A DNA stretch of 64,000 nt from Boswellia sacra (lineage: Eukaryota; Streptophyta; Magnoliopsida; Sapindales; Burseraceae). The notes under the pieces were generated by a model. The model was not told where the DNA came from. It searched no databases and worked only from the letters and a program-made list of their open reading frames with translations. Positions 1-9,315 of the stretch are shown piece after piece. The translations under genes were made by a program, and so were the position numbers. Position 1 is the stretch's first letter, and each line of letters opens with the position of its first letter. The stretch lies in assembly GCA_013180625.2 (NCBI GenBank), contig SNVD02015041.1, positions 33,293-97,292 of the forward strand, in the 5' to 3' direction.

Positions 1-1660
1 ATGGCGGACTTCATCCCCAAAATGTCAATGATTATTTACCCTTTTCAATTAATGCTTAAAAAGAATGCTCCATCTTGGGGATTTGAAAACCACTACTACC
101 TCTCAAATTAAGAAGATTGCACAAAATCTGCCGCCTCTGCAAATTCCTTCTACAAGAAAAAGAATTTTACAGACTAATGCTAGTGATTTCTATTAGGCAG
201 TGATTCTTCTTGAATAAAAAAATGGAAAAAATTAGTATTTGTGGGTACAAAAGTGGTTCTTTCTCTGATTTTGAGATCCATTATCAATCCATATTCAAAA
301 AAAAATTCTTGCAGTAAAAAAGGAAATTGAAAATTTTCAATTTTATCTCGTCGGCCATCATTTTCTTATGGAAATGGACATTATTTCTTTTCCATGAATG
401 TTATAGTTCAAACAAAAGCGACTGTTACATCCTCAATTACTCAGACGGTCAACATGATTCTCACAATTTAATTTTGATGTCAAACATATCAAGAGAACTA
501 ATAATATTCTTAGAGATATGTTATCTCAGTCTCAACAGCACAAAATCAGTCAAGGCAACTCTCTTCAGGTTATTTCAATAACTCACATGACGCGTCCTAT
601 TACTTCTTCAAAAAATGAAGAATTTATTCCTCTGAAAGCCCCAGCCTTGATGGCAAACCAATCTCTCGAACAGTCTCATCATTAACAAATGATGGAATAT
701 CAGGCCAAGATCCTCACTCCAGATGGCCTATTCCATCTAAGGAATATTGAAATTCATCCAAATTTTTCATACGTGAAGATTTATCAAGTTCAAGATATTG
801 AAAAATATTTTAATCCAGAAACCTTATGGTTTCCCTGGCACCTCATGTAGCAATTTTCTATTGGAATTGAATTTTATCTTAACAACATGCTGAACAGAAT
901 GGCTCATGCAAGCTTCTTGCATAGTCATAAAACTCTCAACACTATTCTTGGATGTTCTTAAATTTTCTTTGAATGCTTTCACCATCTTTCATGGTGGAAA
1001 AATTAGTTTGAATACCAAAGATAAAAAAGTTTCAATCTTCGAGGTCGACGAGAATCGCACCACGTCATCTATATTTTTAAAAGAATGAGTGTCATCACTA
1101 ATAAAAATTTGCAGTTCTTTTCTCGTGTGCAGGAATATTGCTTGTCTCCATATAGCCTCGCACAACAGTGGGAAGCTTATCTTCATGAGTTTCGAGATTT
1201 TCAAAGGCAAATCTCAGAAATAAATTCAAGGACTGTACCTCAAATTTGGCCATCCATTGAAGATGATGCACCTTAGGAAAAATACTCTCTAGAATACGCT
1301 TATTAGCTCAGACAATATATAAAAGTGTACCATTATGCACACAAACACATGGAGAAAGGAGAAAGGTCTCAATCTTAGCAGGCTCAGGATGACAATGATC
1401 CATTTTTACAGCTCAGCCTTCAAAATACGCCACTATCGACAATTCCATCATCATCTCAAAGCCAACCATATCCATCATATTTGTAAGACTCGCAAGACTT
1501 ATACAACCTGGATGAACCTTATCTCCAGTAACTTTCGGAAAAGGAATCCGTCCTAGCTCAAGAACAAAAGAAGGACAATGACATCCCATAATTTGACATG
1601 TTAACTTGGTAGAGCCCAGACAGTGATGATGACTCAAATAAATATCTTAGAATTTTTAAC
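1..1660 (+). pseudogene. Endogenous caulimovirid polyprotein remnant
   Basis: Broken coding sequence of a plant pararetrovirus integrated in the genome. Codons 1-36 resemble the end of a reverse transcriptase (it begins MADFIPKMSM and has a KNAPSWG stretch), then a stop and a shift to another frame at about 104. That frame continues through an RNase H-like domain: ILQTNASDFY near 160-225, an AVKKEIENFQFYLVGHH helix near 310-360, and FNFDVKHIK near 460-490. Internal stops replace several codons. About 1 kb of acidic, serine-rich tail follows with no recognised domain. The spacing RT, RNase H, then tail without an adjacent integrase fits Caulimoviridae better than LTR retrotransposons. The 5' part lies left of the window. 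An Athila-like element inserted at 1825 separates it from its promoter-like region at 10716. Genus is not resolved. The RT/RNase H assignment is fairly secure, the tail much less so. Confidence 0.6.
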
Positions 1661-1820
1661 ATCACCACTTCGCCAAAAATGACATCACTAATATATATAT
1701 TCCACAAGTTAAGAGACAAGCCAAGTCTATGTAAAATAGCTTTTAAGACTTTATGCTATAGCTTTTAATAAACTTTTGACTTGCTATGTAAAATGTTACG
1801 GGAAAGTTATTTTCTTTTGG

Positions 1821-1825
1821 GAAGG
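1821..1825. repeat. TSD of the Athila-like element (left copy)
   Basis: GAAGG immediately before the LTR. The same five bases follow the other LTR at 10716-10720, so both ends come from one integration event. Confidence 0.85.
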
Positions 1826-3236
1826 TGATGCGTTCGAAACTAGCAAGTATACTAGTCGTATAAGTAATAAAGTGATAAGTAGATATCGTTCCCACGAGGA
1901 TTGATTCTAATTGAATTTGTTATTTTCCAGCAACGATAAACTAAACAGGGGGGTTTTGTTGAATTATTAACTAAATGAAATAAGAATGCAAATTAAGAAT
2001 AACAAAACAGAAGTTAATTTGAATGAAAGATCAATGAGAGAAATCTGGTTAAGGGATCCTTCTCTACCACAAGATATGGATTTGCGAATTAACGTAGAAT
2101 TGTAATCCAATTACAGCATTGAAGTTATCAACCGTAGATAACAACAAGCTCTGTTACCCCAATCTTTCCTTACTTTGTTGTTAAATAAAACAAGCTCTTT
2201 ATTTAATCTCTATCCATTAAACAACATAGAACAAGCTCTCTGAGTTTAATTCAATGGAAGCATTACGATGAGAAAGATAGGTTGATCTAAGCAATAATCA
2301 CACAAGTTCGGATTATTTAACCTAGGTTGTATTTTCCAATTGCAATCTCTGATCACAATTTTGCTACTAATGATTGGAAATTCATGACAATTACGGATCA
2401 AGATTTCTAATCTAGCAATAGACAACAACAGATTATATTCAGTTGGCCATTCCAAATACAATCAGTAAGCAATCATAAGCATTAGATATGGGAAAATACA
2501 AGCAACTTCAATTAGAGAATTGGATAACAATTTCTTACACAATCAACTCACAAAAATCCATATCAAGGGCTTTGAAATCACCCTCAACCAATTCAGATTC
2601 AGTTACACATGTTCAAAAACGTAGTCAATACAATACAATATAAAAACATTCCAGAAAATGAAAGGGAAAGGAAGAAACTTAGCAAATCCTTTGCAAATCT
2701 CCTTAGATTTGTAGTTCTTCTTCTTTCCAAGCTTTCTTTCTCCTTCAAGAACTCCAAAAGATGAGAGAATTGCAGAGCTGCAGCCTCCAAGTCGTTTCCC
2801 CCCCTTCAAGTTATCAAAATAAAACCCTAAAATGTGTTTAAATACTCTGCTTCAGTAACCTGCTACAGTGTCCCGTATTATACATGCTACAGTGATTTGT
2901 GAAATTACATTTCTATACTTCTCACACTGTTTTGAGTACAACTTTTGGTACACTGAATGGATTTATAAACCGTAAATTTCTCCAGAAAATAGATTTCGAG
3001 AGCTTTCCAACGGTATATAATATGTCATCGGATTCATTGTATATCAATACAATTAAATCCGAGAAGATGGTTGACTAGCAGAGGTGAAAATGAAGGGTTT
3101 TACTCCATTTTTGTGCAAGTTGCTCCAAAACTCCTACAAACATCAAAACCACACAAAACCATAAAAATACCAAGGAATATAGCAAAGAAACATGGACAAA
3201 TTGATATGAAAGTAATACATAAATAGACACCTATCA
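1826..3236 (-). repeat. 3' LTR of the Athila-like element
   Basis: Direct repeat of 9316-10715 with a few substitutions and small indels. In the sense direction it begins TGATAGGTGTC and ends CGAACGCATCA. Confidence 0.9.
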
Positions 3237-3252
3237 AATTCCCCCACACTTA
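3237..3252 (-). other. Polypurine tract of the Athila-like element
   Basis: The minus strand reads AAGTGTGGGGGAATT directly against the 3' LTR, the expected plus-strand primer. Closely similar GTGTGGGGG motifs recur at about 3845-3855, 3956-3967 and 8218-8228, a feature often seen in Athila-type spacers. Confidence 0.75.
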
Positions 3253-5217
3253 GACATTGCTAGTCCTCGAGCAACTACGACAATATAAAATAAAACTAAA
3301 CCGAAACAGAATCAACAAAAAATTAAAACACACAAATGCTTCATCTTGCAAATAGGCCTCAAAGATTGTACTTAATTATAACCCAAGGAAAACTTCAAAA
3401 TAATGCACTTGATCAAGAATTTTATCTCAAAGATTAGTTTCGCTTCACTTCAATTCCTCAAGTGTGTGTGTGTAGAGCCATTCTCACCTAATCACTTGTA
3501 ACCCGGATGAGTTTATGCATAAAAATGAATCATATTTAATAGTGAAGATGTGTGTATAAATGAACTCCATAGGCCTGCTTTTCAAGTCACTCTCCACTAA
3601 TGTAGACATGCACAACACCAAGGATCAAGTAGGACTTTATTAAGCTTGTAACGTTGGCTTGGGTGAAGGTATGATAAAGGATAATAATTTGGCTCAAATC
3701 ACCCACAAACACATAAATCATTCAAGACTATGTAGAGCTCAACCCTATAACACAACTTTATTTCAATTCACCAGGTTACTCCTCCAAACTTATTTAGAAC
3801 ACTCAATCTTTTTTTTTTTTTGCAGAAAACAAAAGAAAACTACACCCCCACACTTTGTTGTTTCATTCTTTTTAAGAACACTTAAGGGTATAGATCTCTT
3901 ATTCTTCTTCTTTTGTTCTTTTTTTTTCTTTTTTTTTTTTTTTATTACACTTCCCCTCCCCCACACTTAAACAACACATTGTCCTCAATGTGTAAGTACG
4001 TGGACGATAAGTACAGATTGGCTTTTTTTTTTTTCTTTTTTTCTTTTTACAAACACAATAGAACTCACTTGCATTGCTCATGACACATCCCAACCTCCTC
4101 TAACTTCCCAAAACCAGAACATAGCTCAGAATTTAATTGTGAATGATCTACATGCTCATAGGTAAGGGATAAACTGTTTGGAACAAATTCATTTGAGGTT
4201 AGGAAATCTTTTAGTGAGTTAACAAAGAAAAAGGCTTACAAAGGCTCAAAGGGGTAACTAGGGATCAATTTCAGTCAAGGTTGGCTATTAAGGCTCAAAC
4301 GGTCCAAAGATGGCCTAAATCATTTCCCCAATGTTGCACAGCCTAGGATTTCGCCTTGAGTGACCATCAAACAAGTTCTAGAATTCATTGAAATCTAAAG
4401 AAACATTTAAATTACATAAACTTTCTCTAAGTGAACAAATAACTCAGTGATAATAGCTCAGTGCTCAATGTTGCACAAGGAATCAAAAGCAAAGCGAAAA
4501 CCAATAAACATTTCAAGCACACAGATCCATGCATCATTTATCATTTTCCAAGAGTTATTCTTAATTCAATCATTATCTTATCATCGACCCACAAAATGCA
4601 AGAAAAGAGGTACGTGGCGTTGTTACACCTGAGTCAAGATTGTATATTTCAACAATCCTTAGGACCAGTAGCCCGCAGACTTAAGTTTTCCAGCCTATAT
4701 ACCTTTATTATGAAAGAACAAAACAAGAAACAAGACACTTCAAACAACATGAAATAAATAAACTACAGATTTATTTAGAGAGAATGCGTTTCAAGGGTTA
4801 AAGAAACCCCATATTCTGCCATTCTCAGGTTTTTCCACAATGGTTTTTTTTTTTTTTTAGATCAAAACTGATAAAGATAAAAACACATAACAACTCTAAA
4901 TTACGCAAAACTAAACTCACTCATAAAATAACAAAGTTCAACAAGTCAGCAAACAAAAATAAGTTAGTTAGAATGGGTCTAAAAATTTTAGAAGTTAGCC
5001 TCCTTATTCAGCCATTATGGATTGAAGAGATCCAGAATGCGTTTCAAGAGAACTTAAACTTTTTAAGCCACCACTCTAAAAGCAAAGATTAGAAAATATT
5101 ACCTACGATGAAAGAAACAATCTGAAAAAAACTCAAAAGAAATGACATAAAAAAAAAACTCAAATAAACACAATAAAGAGAAAGCAAACAAAAATGAAGC
5201 AAACCAGCAAATAGAGA
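3253..5217. other. Non-coding 3' spacer of the Athila-like element
   Basis: AT-rich, with long T runs (3812-3822, 3917-3943, 4023-4034, 4844-4858) and no credible ORF. The T15 run at 4844-4858 reads as A15 on the sense strand about 360 bases downstream of the LOG stop codon, where the poly(A) tail of a retrocopied mRNA could lie. No clear AATAAA was seen before it, so this reading is speculative. Confidence 0.5.
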
Positions 5218-5875
5218 TTACAGATGGAGCATTAAATCCAGTTTACGCCTCTTATTGCCTTCTCCAAACCAATCTATCCGAGCTATTGTTGAATCAGGCG
5301 AATAGACGAATTCTTGTAATTTGTCAATTAACTCCCCTGCAGTTGAAGCTGTAAACAGGATTTGCCTCGCTGACTGTGAGATGAAGTTTTTTTCTACTGC
5401 TTGATCAAGAAAAGACAACAAACCATCAAAAAAATTGTTGACATTTAACAAACCAATGGGTTTTCGATGGATGTTTAGCTGTGCCCAAGAGGTGATTTGA
5501 AATATCTCCTCTAATGTACCATAACCACCCGGCAAAGTTATAAATGCATCAGACTTAACAACCATATGTGCAATACGCTCATGCATACTAGAGACCTGTA
5601 ACTCTTCCCCGATTGTGTTGCCTACGATATCTCGAACAGCTAATGGTTTAGGGATAATGCCGAGAACTTTGCTCCCTCCTAGGGATGCAGCTGTTGACAC
5701 ACACCCCATTAACCCAAGACTACCCCCTCCATAAATCAAATTAATACCCCTCGCAGCTAATGCTGTCTCTTATACACATCTAGATGTGTATAAGAGACAG
5801 CTCTCCATCTTTACCAAATTGCGATCCACAAAATACGCATATATTTTGAAATCGCCGAATTGGTGTTTTCTACAT
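5218..5875 (-). pseudogene. LOG-type cytokinin phosphoribohydrolase pseudogene
   Basis: LOG enzymes release active cytokinin bases from cytokinin riboside 5'-monophosphates. The minus strand encodes the family's opening motif ICVFCGSQFGK (5846-5801), the nucleotide-binding LIYGGGSLGLMG (from 5739), MHERIAHM (the usual MHxRKxEM with Lys replaced by Ile) and the active-site LPGGYGTLEE. It ends KLDLMLHL at a stop at 5218. From LAARGIN to the end, about 180 codons run without an intron, whereas LOG genes I know of are split by several introns; this suggests a retrocopy. Codon 2 after the apparent ATG (5875-5873) is TAG. About 12-13 family residues between the two blocks are missing and replaced by a 38-bp Tn5 mosaic-end palindrome. 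It lies inside, and sense to, the Athila-like element. A full-length intact gene is excluded as the sequence stands. Confidence 0.8.
5763..5800. other. Back-to-back Tn5 mosaic ends (sequencing adapter artefact)
   Basis: 5763-5781 is CTGTCTCTTATACACATCT, the 19-bp Tn5 mosaic end used in tagmentation libraries. 5782-5800 is its exact reverse complement, giving a perfect 38-bp palindrome. There is no transposase, no other IS50 sequence and no 9-bp target duplication (flanks are CAGCTAATG and CTCTCCATC). Contamination or mis-joining of adapter-bearing reads explains it best. Confidence 0.95.
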
Positions 5876-6080
5876 TTCTACAAGTGCTCTAACCTTGTGT
5901 AAGACAATGATGCACGTTAGGTAATATGCTTTTCAAGTGTAAGACAGGTTATAATAATGACATTTGAAAATATGGAGAATGGATATATACACACGTAAAA
6001 CTCTCAAATTTGACACATGGGGACATGATTTCGGTGGGGGTTGCTCGATGCAGATTTATCGCCCCAAAATTTGAAAAAAT

Positions 6081-6267
6081 GAGATATGCTTTCGGCGAGG
6101 TTTGACAAAACCTACACACTTGTCTCCCACGTGAAGCATGGAAAAGGGAGATACACTTTCGGCGGGGGTTGACAAAACCCCCACACTTGTCTCCCACGTG
6201 AAGCATTAAAAATGGAGATACACTTTCGTTGGAGGTTGACAAAACCTCCACACTTGTCTCCCACGTG
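6081..6267. repeat. 67-bp tandem repeat with a hairpin in each unit
   Basis: Three units start at 6081, 6148 and 6215, each beginning GAGATA and containing TTTCG, then a G-rich/C-rich inverted repeat (GGGGGTT...AACCCCC in unit 2), then CACACTTGTCTCCCACGTG. A partial fourth unit is visible near 6019-6045. In units 1 and 3 both stem arms have changed together (GAGGTT/AACCT, GGAGGTT/AACCTCC). On the sense strand each unit carries a PPT-like AAGTGTGG(G) stretch. Confidence 0.8.
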
Positions 6268-6681
6268 TACTTATGCCATAGGGTAGTCATATGGTTTGTC
6301 AAAAAGAAAACTTGAAATTAAAACAAACAAAATCAACAAACAAACAACAACACAAAAACAACATTGATAATCAGATCAAACGAAACAAGAAAAAAATTCG
6401 ACAACAACACACACATTCAAATATACAAGTAGTTGTGATTGTGGCTCACATCTTCCTCTGGTTTTACGTCCAGTAACGGCTGAAACGCCTTCTATGAGTC
6501 GGGGATTTGCTTCCCATCCAGTTTTCTTATAAACTGGCAAACAGGGTCGTTTTTAGTCAGATTCTCTAGACTATAACACTGCAAATCATCACGAAATTGT
6601 GTCCATAGATTAAGCAATTCACGCTGAACAAGTCCACAAGAATGTGACTCGAGAGTTAACAAAACATTATCCAGCGACTCA
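6268..6681. other. Unassigned spacer between viral-like remnant and hairpin repeats
   Basis: A-rich from 6300 to 6420. 6492-6737 on the minus strand is open for 81 codons and overlaps the end of the viral-like ORF in another frame. I do not recognise it. Confidence 0.4.
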
Positions 6682-7047
6682 TTACTCAAAACCATTCTTA
6701 ATAAATGAAAGTTTATCTTCTCTATTCCTGGACACAAAACCTAATGAACGACAAGTCTGGTTACAATTCCATCTAGCACATTTATAACATACTTGTAACC
6801 TTTTCGCTCTTCGCCTCTTGGCGTAGTAGCTCTTTCCTAGACCAGGCATTTATTTTGCGAGATTAATGTCTGGCTCACCGGACAATCTTACCTTGGCTTC
6901 GATAAGCCATCGGATATCCACAGGCACATTTAGGAGCATCAACGCCCAAAGTCTAGTCATCCATACTTTATAAATTTTAAACATAGCATTTTGAGGAAGT
7001 GAAGGAAAATATTTACGAAGGTTCGACAGAATGATATCAGCATCCAT
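6682..7047 (-). pseudogene. Remnant resembling Betaflexiviridae nucleic-acid-binding protein
   Basis: A 122-codon frame with one internal TAA (6852-6850) directly followed by ATG, ending in TAA at 6684-6682. The second half has a glycine-serine-tyrosine start, a dense basic patch AKRRRAKR, then CYKC and two further cysteines (CNQTC). That is the layout of the small arginine-rich, zinc-finger-like nucleic-acid-binding proteins encoded near the 3' end of carla- and vitivirus genomes (family knowledge). The first half is leucine- and proline-rich without clear motifs. Length is close to such 12-14 kDa proteins. A GAG zinc knuckle is less likely because the CX2CX4HX4C pattern is absent. It is sense to the Athila-like element. 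No coat protein is visible beside it. The call rests on a motif pattern only. Confidence 0.45.
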
Positions 7048-7437
7048 TGAAGAGGAGAAAATGAGAGATATTACCGATAATGTGATTGAGTTTGTTCTTC
7101 TCCCAGATATGCCCGATTCAAACCTTTGAGCAATAACTTCAGCTCCCGTTTGGATGTTTCCTCAAGCTGCTGCACAAATGAATTTGAAGTACGGAATAAT
7201 CAAATTAAACAAAAGGAAGGAAAAGAAAAGAGCAGAAACGAAACTAAAGACACATAAAAAAGATCGCAACACGATAACAAACAAAAGTAAAAAACAAGTA
7301 AAAACAAATATAAAAACAAATAAGACAGATGGCAAAGAGAGATAAAACCTGGTCAATTTGATGATCTACGAAAGGAATCTCCTCGAGACACAAAAATTGA
7401 TCATTATTCCTTATTTTATTTTTCTTTTCTTTTTTTT
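7048..7437 (-). other. Retrotransposon pol linker fragment and A-rich spacer
   Basis: At 7165-7075 on the minus strand, a stretch reading RELKLLLKGLNRAYLGEEQ resembles the protease-RT linker of Athila-type pol. A first copy of the same linker lies at about 7758-7699 (LELKSLPDHLNHGFLGEN). 7190-7440 is lysine-codon A-rich and T-rich low-complexity sequence with no credible gene. Confidence 0.4.
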
Positions 7438-7760
7438 TCAAAAAATATTGGGATGCCTCCCAATAAGCGCTTGGTTTAACGTCCTCAGCCCGACGTTGGT
7501 TCCATCATGGGAGGACCAACTTCGATGTGCTCCACTAGTGGGCTTGGGATCCCTCTTCCACAAGAAAAATGGTGCACGCATAGGCTGGCCTTGGATGTTA
7601 GCAATCGTCCACCCAATAGCTATTTTGTGATCTATAAGTATTCGGACGAGTTTCTCTTCTTGTATTCGTGCAAGGCCCATTTCATTGTAACTCGCAAAGT
7701 ATCATTCTCACCCAAGAATCCATGATTCAAATGATCTGGAAGTGACTTAAGCTCCAAGGT
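7438..7760 (-). pseudogene. Athila-type pol stub (linker and RT N-terminus)
   Basis: In sense, a linker (LELKSLPDHLNHGFLGEN) is followed by KLVRILIDHKIAIGWTIANI, matching the start of Athila-type reverse transcriptase. The similarity stops about 30 codons later. The sequence then passes into the non-coding motif GCTTATTGGGAGGCATCCCA, which normally lies downstream of pol in such elements. The catalytic RT domain, RNase H and integrase are therefore absent. The frame shifts at least once. Confidence 0.65.
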
Positions 7761-7879
7761 ATTGGCTTTCATCACAAAAAGAAGAAGTTTCTCATTAGAT
7801 AAAGGCAATTCAATGTACGAAACATCATACCTGTTTGTGATTATAAGCTATCGTCTCATCTAAAAGCAGCCATAGCTCC

Positions 7880-8224
7880 TCATTTCTTTGGGAAACTTGT
7901 ATCAAACCTTCTTGGTTCTTTGGAATTTTCCGTCCCTATGTGCTCACTATAGCCATTCCCCAATCCATTCTTGCTAGTTAACTCAAAACATTGTTGTGGT
8001 AGAGAATCAGTAACGTCAACTACAAAAACAGAATATAAGTCACAAGGGTACCTCATTGCCTCAAAAATATTGAAACGGATCACCTTGCCATCAAACACTA
8101 TGGTGAGAGTGCCATCATGAACATCAATCTTGGTTCTAGCAGTTTTCGAGAATGGTCTCCCTGGTGTATCTTTGCACTTTGGAGAAATTTTCCTTTGCAA
8201 TACAGCTAAAACATCTTCCCCCAC
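7880..8224 (-). pseudogene. Athila-type protease-region remnant
   Basis: A 114-codon open stretch with TKIDVHDGTLTIVFDGKVI and FNIFEAMRYP, the conserved segment just C-terminal to the aspartic protease in Athila-like Gag-Pol proteins. The catalytic D-S/T-G triad is not visible in the open part. It sits between gag (8.6-9.2 kb) and the RT stub, as expected for gypsy order. Confidence 0.65.
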
Positions 8225-8592
8225 ACTTACTTTCTCATTTCTTTTTAACTTTCTTTTGCTGATGCATAACTCCTTGAGACATTTTGTATAATGAGGTACT
8301 TGCTCGATAGCATCTAGAAGTGGTATATTTACCTCGATTTTGTGAGAAGTTTCAAGGATTTCTTGTTCTTGTTCCTCCTTCGATTTTGCAAATCTACTAG
8401 GAAAAAGTGGAGGAGAAACATATGAAGGAATGGGAGTTATAGGATTTACTGAGAAGTCAGTGTTTTGTTCATGGTGAAAGTGGTGTCATTCTCCTTTCAT
8501 CAGTTTGTGATTTCTTTGGTAGGACCATCTCTCATTTTGCAAAGTTATCGCACAAGAATTCTCTCTTGGATTGATCACCGTTTGACAAGATA

Positions 8593-9190
8593 ATTCTTCT
8601 GAGCCTTGGCCCTCGAATTTGCTCATGCTAGTGGCCAATTGTCCCATTTGATTTGCAGGTTTTGGATACTTGCCCCAGTTTCCTGCTGGAATTGCATTGT
8701 GTTAGTGGCAAGTGCATTAACAATATCCTGGAGTGACATACCTGAGTTTTCTGAAGCTGGTTGTGGTGCTGGTTGTGGCATTGGTGGTGGTTGCATTTGA
8801 AAATGGTTGCTGCACTCTAGGTTGATTGAAACCTTGTGGCCGATTTGGTATGGCATTTGGGCGATTGGTTGATGATTCCAGTAACTGAAATTAGGGTGAT
8901 CTTCCCATCCAGCATTGTAAGTGTTAGAGAAAGGATCATACCATTGCCTTGTTTGTCCTGGAAATCCACCCATGGCATTGGCTTGTTCCATATTCTTCTT
9001 GTAAAGTTGGATACATGTCGATTGGATGCTCCATGGTAGAATATATCCCACATGCATAAGATTTCTGCATATGTCCTACAGCCATGTTTTCCACAAGAGA
9101 AGTTAGCTCAAAAGTTGTTGTTCAATGTTCGGAGTGCTTACCTCATTTACTCTCCATGGTAGTTGGGGCTCAAATCCGCCACTGAATTGA
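8593..9190 (-). pseudogene. Athila-type gag remnant
   Basis: The Gag structural protein packages element RNA into virus-like particles. An open stretch (9057-8623) contains NAMGGFPGQTRQWYDPFSNT, HPNFSYWN, a glutamine/proline-rich part and MSLQDIVNALATNTMQFQQE followed by ASIQNLQ, the characteristic C-terminal end of Athila Gag. An upstream segment (about 9190-9060) is in another frame with stops. Frameshifts and stops make it non-functional as read. Confidence 0.75.
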
Positions 9191-9291
9191 TGGAAGTTTA
9201 CTGCCATGTCTCTAAAACACAAACAAAAAAAAAAAAAACAAAAATATGAATCAACAATGAAAACAAAATAACAAATCGATTAGAAAATCAA

Positions 9292-9309
9292 TCCCCGGCA
9301 ACGGCGCCA
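9292..9309 (-). other. Primer-binding site, tRNA-Asp type
   Basis: The minus strand reads TGGCGCCGTTGCCGGGGA, complementary to the 3' end of plant tRNA-Asp and typical of Athila elements. It lies 6 bp inside the LTR and fixes the element's orientation. Confidence 0.9.
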
Positions 9310-9315
9310 AAAACT

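Noticed and set aside
3659..4093. Phe-rich plus-strand and Lys-rich minus-strand ORFs
   Set aside because: Created by long T runs in the retrotransposon spacer.
5763..5800. A genuine Tn5/IS50 insertion in the plant genome
   Set aside because: Only the 19-bp mosaic ends are present, back to back, with no IS50 sequence and no 9-bp duplication.
5949..6302. Cys/His-containing minus-strand ORF resembling a zinc-finger protein
   Set aside because: The apparent Cys/His repeats come from the 67-bp hairpin repeat, not from a conserved protein fold.
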